DNA from: Chloroflexota bacterium | Lineage (GTDB): Bacteria; Chloroflexota; Anaerolineae; Anaerolineales; UBA4823 | NCBI GenBank assembly: GCA_012516075.1 | Contig: JAAYXE010000159.1 | Coordinates: 1-64,000 of the forward strand | Direction: 5' to 3' | Length of the DNA stretch: 64,000 nt | In this document: piece after piece, positions 25,161-33,685 of the stretch | Numbering within the stretch: the stretch's first letter is position 1 | How the letters are laid out: every line of letters begins with the position of its first letter | Made by a program: the position numbers and the translations under genes | The notes under the pieces: model-generated | Databases searched by the model: none | What the model was told of the DNA's origin: nothing | The model's input: only the letters and a program-made list of their open reading frames with translations

Positions 25161-27368
25161 TCAGTTTTCATAAATCAGGCTGCGGCCCCAGTCGACCAGT
25201 TCCCTGGCCTTCTCAGGCGTGTCCGCCTCGGCGAAAATGCGCAGCACAGGCTCTGTGCCCGAGAAGCGCAGCAGCAGCCAGTTATCGTTTTCCAGCAGGA
25301 ATTTCGTCCCGTCTAAATGGGAGACCGAGCAAACCGGGTAAGGACCGATTGCCTTAACCGGTTTTTCTGCCAGTCTTTTAGGGATGATAACCTTCATCTC
25401 TGAGGTAGCGGCGACATTCAGTTCTGCCGTGTACAGGCGCCCGGTGATGGCATAAACCTGTTCAATCAGCTCCGAGAGGGTTTTTCCGCCGCTGGTAGCG
25501 AGCATCTCGACGACCAGTGCAGCCGCCAGAATGCCGTCCTTACCCAGGATGTGCCCGCGAATCGTTAAACCACCGCTGCTCTCCCCGCCCAGCAGGGCGC
25601 TGGTTTCCTGCATGGCGGAAATAATATATTTAAAGCCCACCGGCGTTTCCACGGCACGCTCGCCGAAATGGGCTGCGAGCCGGTCCAGCAGGTGTGTGGT
25701 CGCCAGATTGCGGACCACAGCGCCGCGTTCTCCGCGCTTTTCATGCAAGTAATAGTAGAGAAGCAGCAGCAGGTCGTTGACGGCGATGTAATTCCCCTGC
25801 TCATTGACGATCGCGATCCGGTCGGCGTCCCCATCGGTCGCCAGGCCCAGGTCGTAGTGACCATCGCGCACAATGGTAGACAGCAGTCCCAGCGCATGGG
25901 TGTCGGGCGCCGGGGAGCGCCCGCCAAAAAGGGGATCGCGCCGGCCGTGGATCGTTACCACCCGGCAGCGCGCTTCGGTCAGGATGATGTCCAGGGTGAC
26001 CTGCCCGACCCCGTACATCGGGTCTATCACCACTTTCAATCCGGCGTCACGGATGGCGTTCAGGTCGATCAGCGACTCCACCGCGTCGACGTAGGCGTTG
26101 GTGTAATCAGACTTCCGGATAACACCCGCGGCCAGTGCAAGATCGGCTTCGATCTTTACCACATCCTGTGAACTCAGCGCATTCGCACTGGCCTCGATCT
26201 CGTCCGTCTCATCGCTCAGCAGCAGCGAGCCGTCGCTGCGGAAGACCTTCAACCCGTTCCATTCCGGTGGATTATGGCTGGCCGTAAACGCGAGCCCGTA
26301 TGCCACATTTTCAAGATCGCTGGCAAAGGTGATCATGGGTGTGGGAGCCGGTTCTTGAAGCAGGATTACGGGAATATTATTACCGGCGAAAACCTCCGCC
26401 GCGGCCCAGGCCGCCCGGTCGGAAAGAAAGCGGTGGTCATAGCCGATCAGCACGCCCTGATCCTCAGCGTTCTGCGTGATGATGCGGTTAGCGATCGCCT
26501 GGCACAGGCGGCGCACATTGTGCATGGTGAAGCCTTCGCCAATGACCGCCCGCCAGCCGCCGGTGCCGAAGTGGATCTCGCTGTGCTCTTCGGCCCGTGC
26601 CGGGCGCAGGTACCGCTTCTGCAGGATGAACTCCGCCTTCTCCAGGTCTTGCGGATTATTAATCCCCAGGATTTCGTCCGGGTCGTATGAGCAGTAGTTG
26701 GTCACCCGGCTGCCGGAGCGGATCAACCGGTGGACGATATCGGTGAGCAGCACCGTCCCTCCGGCGGCGCCCTGTTCCAGCCACTTAAGCGCCGGGAACA
26801 ACTGCTCTGCCCGGGCAACATACGCGCCAACGTTCAACTCGCGGATCGAGCGCACCTCAGGAGAAGCATTCGCATCCTCGATAATATCGACAATGCGGCC
26901 GGACTGGTCCCGCACGATCCGCCCATAAGGCAGAGGAAGATCGGTTATCGCGGTGAAAATCGTCAGGTCGGCTTGCTTCAAACGGTGGCGGTTAATCATC
27001 CCCAGGATCGAAGCCGGCCGGAATAAGGGCGTGTCGCCGTAAAGGATCAGCAGGTCTCCTTCATATCCCTGCAGAGAGGCGGCCACCTGCAGCACAGCAT
27101 GCCCCGTTCCGAGCAGTTCTTCCTGAAGTACATAGTTATAGCCGCTGCCCAGGTGCTCAATCACCTTCTCCTGCTGGTAACCGACAACCACGTAGATCTC
27201 CTCGCGCGGCAGCAGCCGGTTGACCCCATCCATGATATAGTCAATGACCTTTTTCTCGCCCAGAGGCTGCAGAATGCGAAAGAAAGGATCTTCACTCCCG
27301 GTCGACTCTCCCGGTCTCGCGGCCAGTACAATGGCTTTCATTGGGCGTTTATCTGCAGACTCAGACAT
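25161..27368 (-). CDS. Nucleotidyltransferase-like / phosphohexomutase fusion
   Basis: 735 residues from ATG 27368, preceded by GAGG; a longer frame to 27488 would run deep into the permease gene. Residues 1-265 resemble a GlmU/GlgC-type nucleotidyltransferase: LLGTGHAVLQ, YGDTPL (metal Asp), ELNVGAYV and ILGINNPQDLEKAE. The usual LAAGxGTRM...PK nucleotide-binding signature is replaced by LAARPGESTGSEDPFFRI, without the Arg and Lys. Residues about 280-735 are a full phosphohexomutase: TASHNPPEWNG, TDGDADRIA, GGESSGG and RFSGTEPVLR. It probably converts a sugar 6-phosphate to 1-phosphate, perhaps for activation. It is embedded in a sugar ABC operon. Confidence 0.82.
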   Translation of the reverse strand: MSESADKRPMKAIVLAARPGESTGSEDPFFRILQPLGEKKVIDYIMDGVNRLLPREEIYVVVGYQQEKVIEHLGSGYNYVLQEELLGTGHAVLQVAASLQGYEGDLLILYGDTPLFRPASILGMINRHRLKQADLTIFTAITDLPLPYGRIVRDQSGRIVDIIEDANASPEVRSIRELNVGAYVARAEQLFPALKWLEQGAAGGTVLLTDIVHRLIRSGSRVTNYCSYDPDEILGINNPQDLEKAEFILQKRYLRPARAEEHSEIHFGTGGWRAVIGEGFTMHNVRRLCQAIANRIITQNAEDQGVLIGYDHRFLSDRAAWAAAEVFAGNNIPVILLQEPAPTPMITFASDLENVAYGLAFTASHNPPEWNGLKVFRSDGSLLLSDETDEIEASANALSSQDVVKIEADLALAAGVIRKSDYTNAYVDAVESLIDLNAIRDAGLKVVIDPMYGVGQVTLDIILTEARCRVVTIHGRRDPLFGGRSPAPDTHALGLLSTIVRDGHYDLGLATDGDADRIAIVNEQGNYIAVNDLLLLLYYYLHEKRGERGAVVRNLATTHLLDRLAAHFGERAVETPVGFKYIISAMQETSALLGGESSGGLTIRGHILGKDGILAAALVVEMLATSGGKTLSELIEQVYAITGRLYTAELNVAATSEMKVIIPKRLAEKPVKAIGPYPVCSVSHLDGTKFLLENDNWLLLRFSGTEPVLRIFAEADTPEKARELVDWGRSLIYEN

Positions 27369-27376
27369 GAAACACC

Positions 27377-28222
27377 TCATTTCAACCCGGTGGTTGCAAT
27401 ACCCTGGACGATATAGCGCTGTGCAAAGATATAGATGATCAGCAACGGTAGAATCGATACCACCGCAGCCGAGAGCAGCAGATGCCACTGGGCGCCGTAC
27501 TCGTTCTGGAAGGTCGTCAGGCCGATCGTCACCGTGCGCAGGTCCGAATCGGAAATGTAGAGCACTGGACGCAGCAGTTCATTCCAGTTGTTGATGAAGG
27601 CAATCAGAAACAGCGTGGTCATCGCCGGAAGTGAGAGGGGCAGGTAGATATGGCGGTAAATTTGAAATACTGAAGCCCCGTCCAGGAGGGCTGCTTCTTC
27701 CAGTTCAACCGGAATGCTGGAGAAGAACTCTCGCAGCATAAAAGTGCCAAAGGAAGCCACCAGGAAGGATGGCACGATCAGCGGCAGGTAAGTATCGAGC
27801 CACTTGAGCTGCGCCATGAGCAGGAACTCTGGAATGATCACCACTTCGGTGGGCACCATGGTCGTGGCCAGCAGCAGGCCAAACAGGATATACTTGCCGC
27901 GGAACTCCATTCTGGCAAAAGCAAACCCGGCCAGAGAAGCCGTAATAAGCTGGCCGATCGCCGCCATGGTAGAGACGAACATGCTGTTGCCGATGTAGCG
28001 CACGAAGTTGTAGCGTGTCAGTACTTCGATGTAAGAATCCCACATCCCCGGCTTGAACAGCAGGTCCGGAACCAGCGTTGGAGGGATGGCGAAGATTGCG
28101 CCGCGCGATTTGAAGGTCGTAATCACCATCCACAGGAATGGGAAGATGGTGGTGAATGCGAAAACTGACAGCACCAGATAAGAGAACAGGTTGCGGAAAA
28201 AACGAGGTCGCAGTATAGACAT
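27377..28222 (-). CDS. Carbohydrate ABC transporter permease (MalG-like)
   Basis: 281 residues, six helices. The EAA loop is EEAALLDGASVFQIYRHIYLPLS, which contacts the ATPase. It pairs with the permease at 28238-29113. No ATP-binding gene is in this operon, so a shared MsmK-type ATPase elsewhere is likely. Confidence 0.92.
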   Translation of the reverse strand: MSILRPRFFRNLFSYLVLSVFAFTTIFPFLWMVITTFKSRGAIFAIPPTLVPDLLFKPGMWDSYIEVLTRYNFVRYIGNSMFVSTMAAIGQLITASLAGFAFARMEFRGKYILFGLLLATTMVPTEVVIIPEFLLMAQLKWLDTYLPLIVPSFLVASFGTFMLREFFSSIPVELEEAALLDGASVFQIYRHIYLPLSLPAMTTLFLIAFINNWNELLRPVLYISDSDLRTVTIGLTTFQNEYGAQWHLLLSAAVVSILPLLIIYIFAQRYIVQGIATTGLK

Positions 28223-28237
28223 CTTGAGTTCCCCTTC

Positions 28238-29113
28238 CTACAGCGCGTAGGTGACCAGACGATCCTTGAGTTTGAACGAGACAAACGTCGCTGCCGCAAC
28301 CAGAATCAGCAGTATCATCGAAATCGCTGAGGCATATCCCATTCGCTGGTAAATAAATGCGTTCTGGTAGACATAATAGGCCAGGGTGGTCGATGCGAAG
28401 TTCGGCCCACCTCCTGTCATCGCATAAGTAACATCGAACGTCCTGAACGCATCGATCACGGTGATGATGAACGCAAAAAAGGTGACTGGGGAGAGCAGCG
28501 GCAGGGTAATCTGAATGATTTGCTGCAGGCGGTTCGCCCCGTCAATTTCGGCCGCCTCGTACAGGTCCGCCGGGATCGACTGCAGCCCGGCAAGGAAAAT
28601 CATCATCAGGAACCCGGAGTACTTCCAGATGGCCACGATGGCGATCGCGATCAGAGCATAGGTGGGAGAACTCAACCAGGCCGGCGGATTGCTCACATTG
28701 AACCAGCGCGTCAGGATGCTGTTCAACACGCCAAAGCGCGTGGCGAAAATCCAGTTGAAGGCCATGGCAATGGCGACCATTGTGGTCACATAAGGCATGA
28801 AGAACAGGCCCCGGAAAAACGCAATGCCCTTCAGTTTCTGGTTGACCAGCACTGCCATGATAAAGGCCAGTATCATCACACCAGGCGTAAATATGAGGAT
28901 GAACACCACGGTGTTTCTCAGCACCAGCCAGAAGTACTGCGAGGCAAACAATTCGCGAAAATTACCCAGGCCGATAAAAACAGGCGCAGTGGCGACATTC
29001 CAGTTCGTAAATGAAGCAAACACGGCTGCCGCGATCGGCCCCAGGCGAAAGACGAATAAGCCCACAATCATCGGCAGCAGAAACAGATAGGGCGTGATTT
29101 TGCGATAGCGCAT
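28238..29113 (-). CDS. Carbohydrate ABC transporter permease (MalF-like)
   Basis: 291 residues from ATG 29113, with GAGGAC as ribosome site; an upstream extension to 29224 covers a GC-rich hairpin region and is unlikely. Six helices; the EAA loop is YEAAEIDGANRLQQIIQITLP. It lies 15 bases upstream of the second permease. Confidence 0.92.
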   Translation of the reverse strand: MRYRKITPYLFLLPMIVGLFVFRLGPIAAAVFASFTNWNVATAPVFIGLGNFRELFASQYFWLVLRNTVVFILIFTPGVMILAFIMAVLVNQKLKGIAFFRGLFFMPYVTTMVAIAMAFNWIFATRFGVLNSILTRWFNVSNPPAWLSSPTYALIAIAIVAIWKYSGFLMMIFLAGLQSIPADLYEAAEIDGANRLQQIIQITLPLLSPVTFFAFIITVIDAFRTFDVTYAMTGGGPNFASTTLAYYVYQNAFIYQRMGYASAISMILLILVAAATFVSFKLKDRLVTYAL

Positions 29114-29143
29114 GGAAGATGTCCTCGCTGTGCAGGTTAAATT

Positions 29144-29222
29144 GGGTCCCAGGAGAGCGTTTTTCCCCTGGGACCCGGTCATTCCGGACAGGAGGGCAGC
29201 CAGGCCCCCGTCCCTGGCTGCC
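29144..29222 (-). promoter_or_regulatory. Two stable hairpins between binding-protein and permease genes
   Basis: GGGTCCCAGG (29144-29153) pairs with CCTGGGACCC (29167-29176), and GGCAGCCAGG (29195-29204) with CCTGGCTGCC (29213-29222); each is a perfect 10-bp stem. No long T tract follows, so they more likely protect the 3' end of the binding-protein mRNA or reduce read-through. Binding protein is usually needed in excess over permease. Confidence 0.6.
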
Positions 29223-29246
29223 ATTAATGGTAAAGCCGTACCCGGC

Positions 29247-30686
29247 CTACGGATAGTAACGTTCCAGGACGCTGTTCGCGTAAGCGGTCACGTTTTCGAT
29301 CGCTGTCTCGAGGTCGATCTCACCGTTGAACACGGAGTTCAACTGGCCTTCGAGACCGGCGCCATCTGTGTAGCCGCGCCACTCACCCCAACCGGGTGTG
29401 TAGGAGGTCGGGCCTGTGTAGTTCGCCCATTCCAGGAGGAATTCTTTATTGTCAGGCTGCTGTCCCAGTTCCAGGAACTCTTCGGATTCAGCAACGGGCC
29501 GGTAGATTGGGATTTTGCCGGGGAAGGTCAGATCGATGGTGCGTTCCGGACCGGTGATGTACTTAATGAACTCCCATGCTTCGTCAGGATGCTCGCAGGA
29601 CTTGGCGATCGCCAGGTTGTCAGGCCATCCGTAAGCGGTGTCGCCTTCGGCCTTGGGACCGCGCGGGATCGGAGCCACACGCCACTGGAAGCTGTCGCCG
29701 CCAACCTCACGGTTGCTGCTGATATTCCAGGCGCCGTCCACCCACATGGCTGCCATGCCCATCGGGAACACGTCCTGCTGGCGTACGCCTTCCATCTCTG
29801 CCGGGGTCGGAGCAACTTTGTGCTCGTGAATCAGCGAGTTCAGGAAAGCCAGCGCTTCAATGGCGTTCTCATCGGGCGCGAAACGGGTCTTTTCCGGATT
29901 AAGCAGGCGGCCGTTGTTCTGGTAAACCCAGGATTCAATATGAGCGTAGCGGCCGTAAGCCCAGAAACCGTACTGGTCGATCACGTCGTCGCCGTTATCA
30001 TCCTTGGTCAGTTTCTTGGCAGCATCCAGGAACTCGTCCCAGGTCCAGCCCATATCCGGGTAAGGAATGCCTTCCGCATCGAATGCGTCTTTGTTGTAGA
30101 AGAGCACGGTCTCAACAAAAGCAAACGGGAAGGAGTGCATATTCCCGGTCTCTTTGTTGCGCACCACGTCAAAGACACCGGTGAAGTACTCATCAGGGTT
30201 GATGTCCCGGTCAACATAGTGCTGGATGTCGAGCAGCAGATCGTTCATAATCCACTCATCGACAAAGCCCGAGCTCATGCTGAACACACAGGGGAGATTG
30301 TTGGATGCCGACATTGCGCTCAGCCGGGTCCAGTAGTCAGGAGTGCCCACCACTTCCATCTCGACCTTGATGTTGGGATGGTCCGCCATGAACTTATCCA
30401 CGACGAGCTGCTCGATTTCCTCAAAAGAAGGATCCCACATGAAGTAGCGCAGGGTTACCTCTTCGGCTTCTGCGGGTTCTTCTGCAGGTTCCTCTGCCGG
30501 TTCTTCGGCGGCCGGAGCTTCAGCGGGCTCCGCTTCATCCGGGGCCTCGGTCGGCTCTGCTGCAGCAGGCTCCTGTTCTGCCGGTCCGGCAGGGGCGCTG
30601 GTCGGCGTGCTGCCAGCGCAGGCGCTCAGGAGCAGCGAGAGCACGATGAGTACAGCCAAAATCCATGAGATGTTTTTCCGGTACAT
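29247..30686 (-). CDS. Sugar ABC transporter substrate-binding lipoprotein
   Basis: 479 residues from ATG 30686 (ribosome site GAGGAGAG). Signal peptide with lipobox LLSAC, then a Pro/Ala/Glu-rich linker of about 50 residues, then a family-1 extracellular sugar-binding protein: FMADHPNIKVEMEV, SFPFAFVETVLFYNKDAFD, GMAAMWVDGAWN and a PIYRPVAES segment. It is anchored to the outer membrane face and delivers an oligosaccharide or glycoside to the two permeases. The substrate is unknown. Confidence 0.92.
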   Translation of the reverse strand: MYRKNISWILAVLIVLSLLLSACAGSTPTSAPAGPAEQEPAAAEPTEAPDEAEPAEAPAAEEPAEEPAEEPAEAEEVTLRYFMWDPSFEEIEQLVVDKFMADHPNIKVEMEVVGTPDYWTRLSAMSASNNLPCVFSMSSGFVDEWIMNDLLLDIQHYVDRDINPDEYFTGVFDVVRNKETGNMHSFPFAFVETVLFYNKDAFDAEGIPYPDMGWTWDEFLDAAKKLTKDDNGDDVIDQYGFWAYGRYAHIESWVYQNNGRLLNPEKTRFAPDENAIEALAFLNSLIHEHKVAPTPAEMEGVRQQDVFPMGMAAMWVDGAWNISSNREVGGDSFQWRVAPIPRGPKAEGDTAYGWPDNLAIAKSCEHPDEAWEFIKYITGPERTIDLTFPGKIPIYRPVAESEEFLELGQQPDNKEFLLEWANYTGPTSYTPGWGEWRGYTDGAGLEGQLNSVFNGEIDLETAIENVTAYANSVLERYYP

Positions 30687-30819
30687 TTCTCTCCTCGATT
30701 GAAAAAAATATGGGTTTCGCGCATACGTCCAGTCTGGCACAGCCTTTCTGGAGTATTCCCCTGTTCGGGCTGGTCAGTGATATGAAGGTCTATTAGATTG
30801 GGCGCTGCCTCCTTTCGGT

Positions 30820-31986
30820 TTAGCTCTGGAAAACCTGGTCGATCGCCAGGATTCCAATCCCTTTTAAACCGGCCTCACGGCCGAGGGTTGAACGGTACAT
30901 CTGAACTTCGGGGAGATAATACTGGAAAGAATGGCGGCTGACAGCTTCTTTTACGAGCTTAAGGAAAAAGTCATCATTTCCGAACAGCTCGCCGTCGAAA
31001 ATGATGACCTGTGGGTTAATCAGGTGAATGGTATTCGAGATGGCAATACCCACCCACTCTGCACATCTCTGTATCACGTCCAGACAGTCCTTCTGCCCTG
31101 AACGGGCTGCCTGAAGAACATCCTCAAGCGAGGCTACCTTCTGCCCTGCGCATCTCTGGCGAACCGCATCTAAAATAACATCACTGCTGATCAACCGGGT
31201 CAGGCAGCCCCGGCTGCCGCAGTGGCACGGCGGCCCATCGGGGAGGATGGTCATGTGCCCAATTTCAGCGGCGCTGATGCGTGTGCACGGGAAAATTTTG
31301 CCGTCCAGAACAATCCCTGCACCGACGCCGTTCCCGGCAAAAAAGTAGAGCAGGCTCGATGCTCCCTTCCCGGCGCCAAAATAATACTCGCCTAAAGCGG
31401 CGACATCCTCGCTGTTGTACAGCAGGGCCGGAAGTCCATAGCGCTCCTGCAGTAGTTCGCCGAGAGGAAGGCCGCAGATTCCTATCCCGGTAAAAATCAC
31501 CATTCCGGCGGTGCTGTCGATCAGACCCGGCAGGCTGAGTCCGATAGCAAGCGCTTTCTCCAGGCCGACTCCCGATTCCTCGATCAACCGGTCGATGATA
31601 TCGAAAATCGCCTCCGTCATTTCTTCCCCGCTGGATAATTCGCGGGAATGTTTGACGCTGGCAACGAGGTGACCGGTCAGGTCCAGGACGGCTGCCTGAA
31701 AAATGCGCTGCCCGAAGATGCTGGATACGTCGACGCTGATGATGTAGCGGCTTCCGGATTTGAGATTCAGGAGAACTGGGGGGCGGCCGCCGGAGGAAAC
31801 GCCGGGGCCGGTTTCTTCTACCAGCCCGCGCGCAATCAATTCCTGAACGGCCATAGTTACCGTAGAAGGACTGAGCTGCAGGTTGGCGGCGATCTGCTGG
31901 CGTGAGATTGGAGCTGACCGCCGGATCTGCTCCAGGATCGCAGCTCGATTGGCGCTTTTTATATCCTGCTGGTTAGAAGCATGCAT
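30820..31986 (-). CDS. ROK-family transcriptional regulator of the sugar operon
   Basis: 388 residues. The winged HTH is at about 15-75 (ISRQQIAANLQLSPSTVTMAV), then the ROK fold with CHCGSRGC (zinc motif), GNGVGAGIVLDG and AEIGHMTILPDG. The HTH sequence places it with XylR/NagC-type repressors. It lies 133 bases upstream of the binding-protein gene and reads the same way, so it may be cotranscribed or control a second promoter. Its own promoter holds a TTAGAAACTAA palindrome. It has no Shine-Dalgarno. Confidence 0.9.
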   Translation of the reverse strand: MHASNQQDIKSANRAAILEQIRRSAPISRQQIAANLQLSPSTVTMAVQELIARGLVEETGPGVSSGGRPPVLLNLKSGSRYIISVDVSSIFGQRIFQAAVLDLTGHLVASVKHSRELSSGEEMTEAIFDIIDRLIEESGVGLEKALAIGLSLPGLIDSTAGMVIFTGIGICGLPLGELLQERYGLPALLYNSEDVAALGEYYFGAGKGASSLLYFFAGNGVGAGIVLDGKIFPCTRISAAEIGHMTILPDGPPCHCGSRGCLTRLISSDVILDAVRQRCAGQKVASLEDVLQAARSGQKDCLDVIQRCAEWVGIAISNTIHLINPQVIIFDGELFGNDDFFLKLVKEAVSRHSFQYYLPEVQMYRSTLGREAGLKGIGILAIDQVFQS

Positions 31987-32051
31987 TAGAAACTAAGTTT
32001 TTTCGATGCAAGAAGTAATGCGATTGTAACCAGCCTCTATCTCCGTGTCAA
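31986..32051 (-). promoter_or_regulatory. Promoter and palindromic operator of the ROK/sugar operon
   Basis: Minus strand -35 TTGACA (32051-32046), 17-bp spacer, -10 TACAAT (32028-32023), close to consensus. TTAG-AAA-CTAA at 31986-31996 is a perfect inverted repeat directly before the start codon. ROK repressors usually bind AT-rich palindromes of this kind, so autoregulation is likely. Confidence 0.7.
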
Positions 32052-32109
32052 GAAACTTGAACAGCTGCAGAGTAATGCTCCATGGATTTGATCAACAGAG
32101 CAGGAAAAA

Positions 32110-32136
32110 TTGCACGGTTCCCCAGCCGGGTATAAT
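32110..32136 (+). promoter_or_regulatory. Possible promoter for the 468-residue unknown gene
   Basis: TATAAT at 32131-32136 with TTGCAC at 32110-32115 (15-bp spacer, short). Located 53 bases before the start codon. Confidence 0.4.
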
Positions 32137-32188
32137 TCTAGAAAAGACTTTTTAATCACCCTGAACCGCAGCATCTGGAGAACGCCCG

Positions 32189-33595
32189 GTGAACACACAA
32201 CTCCCGCAGCTCGAAAGCCCGGAAAGTTCTTCCCCCATCATCACGCGCGCAGTCGCTGCCGGCCTGCGCGGCGAGTACTGCGACAGCTACATTTTTCCCG
32301 CCTGGCAGCGCAGCCTCCTGGGTTTGCTGGGCAGACTGCCTCCTTCTGCGGCTCGCTTTGCGATCTCGCGCTTCCAGACGCTCAGCGGGCTGGATCCCGC
32401 CCGCCTGGACCGGTTCTCAATAAACGATCTGATTCGGGAACGGCTGCAGGATTACGCCAGCCTCCAGGGACCGTTCCCTGCCATCGTCATGGGCGCAGGT
32501 CTGGGCGGTGCCAGCGCCCACCTTTCGCTTGCCCTGGGGGCGCCATTCCTGCCCCAGGCATTTGTCACCACGCTGCGCGGCGGCTCTCCGGATGGATGCA
32601 CGCTCCGGTATTATGAACGATCCGCTTCTCGGGCCATGCGCATCGCCGCGCAGAACAGGCAGTTAATCACCATCCAGCATTTTGACCCGGTTCATGACGG
32701 CTGGTTAACCCGCTTTGTGAACCATCTGCGCTTCAAATTGATTGACCTTCCGGAGGCGTATAAGGACTATATTCACTCGCATCTCGCCCCCGGCGGTGCA
32801 GTGTGTTTCCTGGACTGTCGGGCGCAGTGGCTGCGCTTCCGTGTGGCAGAACGCAGCTTCTTCCAGGTCGGTGGTTGGGGCGACCTGTCTCCACAGGAGT
32901 TTATCGACGGAAGTTCGCGGCTGCAGGAGTACTGCCGTCAGGCAAAGCTGTCTGAATGCGGGTGGCGCCTGGAAGGCTTTCCCCTCGAAAGCGGCCCGGA
33001 ATCAGAATGGGGCGTCGAGCCCGGGCTGGGGGAAGCACTGAAGGCATTCTGTGAGGCGCATGGTTATCGTTTTGTGCGCATTGCCCTTCCTGAGCCGCAC
33101 GATTATTCTCGCCTGGCCTACCTGGCCACGCTCAAGCGGCTGGAAAAAGAAGGGCGCCGGCCCTCGGGTATACTGGTCGAGATGTTCAGCCAGTACGACG
33201 CCACCGCAGTCGAGCGCGCCGGGCTGCTGCCGCTGTGGCTGATTTTCAACACCTGGGACAGCCTGCGCTTTCTGCAGCAAATGAGGTCGTCCTTCCCTGC
33301 AGATCGACCGGTTTTCTTTTCACCCCTGTCCACCTTCACCCTCACACCCGACATGGTTCCCTGGAAGGCCTGGGAGCAGGTCCTGGAAGGACTGGATTGG
33401 ACGAACATCGGCACCCGCCCCAGCCATTACCCGTCCGATGCCCTCGCTCTGGTTTCCTGGGCGCAGCCGCTGCGCAGCTGGATTGAGAAAAATGCAGCTC
33501 CCCTGCAGTGCCACCTGCTGGCGGAGGAACTGCAGGAGATCGCCGCGGAACTGCAGCCGGCCCAGAAACGTCTTTCAAATGAATGCAGGGAGTAA
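32189..33595 (+). CDS. Protein of unknown function (468 aa)
   Basis: I do not recognise this protein. The start is GTG at 32189. Residues about 95-120 carry VMGAGLGGASAHLSLALGAP, a Gly-rich stretch that looks like a nucleotide- or SAM-binding turn, followed by TLRGGSPDG. The central part has VCFLDCRAQW and FFQVGGWGD. FEAST-type domains are not obvious. It has no signal peptide or membrane helix, so it is probably cytoplasmic. It is the first gene of the plus-strand cluster leading to ctpA and smpB, but the 90-base gap leaves cotranscription uncertain. Confidence 0.75.
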   Translation: MNTQLPQLESPESSSPIITRAVAAGLRGEYCDSYIFPAWQRSLLGLLGRLPPSAARFAISRFQTLSGLDPARLDRFSINDLIRERLQDYASLQGPFPAIVMGAGLGGASAHLSLALGAPFLPQAFVTTLRGGSPDGCTLRYYERSASRAMRIAAQNRQLITIQHFDPVHDGWLTRFVNHLRFKLIDLPEAYKDYIHSHLAPGGAVCFLDCRAQWLRFRVAERSFFQVGGWGDLSPQEFIDGSSRLQEYCRQAKLSECGWRLEGFPLESGPESEWGVEPGLGEALKAFCEAHGYRFVRIALPEPHDYSRLAYLATLKRLEKEGRRPSGILVEMFSQYDATAVERAGLLPLWLIFNTWDSLRFLQQMRSSFPADRPVFFSPLSTFTLTPDMVPWKAWEQVLEGLDWTNIGTRPSHYPSDALALVSWAQPLRSWIEKNAAPLQCHLLAEELQEIAAELQPAQKRLSNECRE

Positions 33596-33685
33596 AAGGA
33601 CCCCGGTACCATACAGGCTGCCTTTGTGATAAACTTACACGCCAGTCTGATCGGTTCCAATCAGCGACCAGAAATCCTGGATGGT

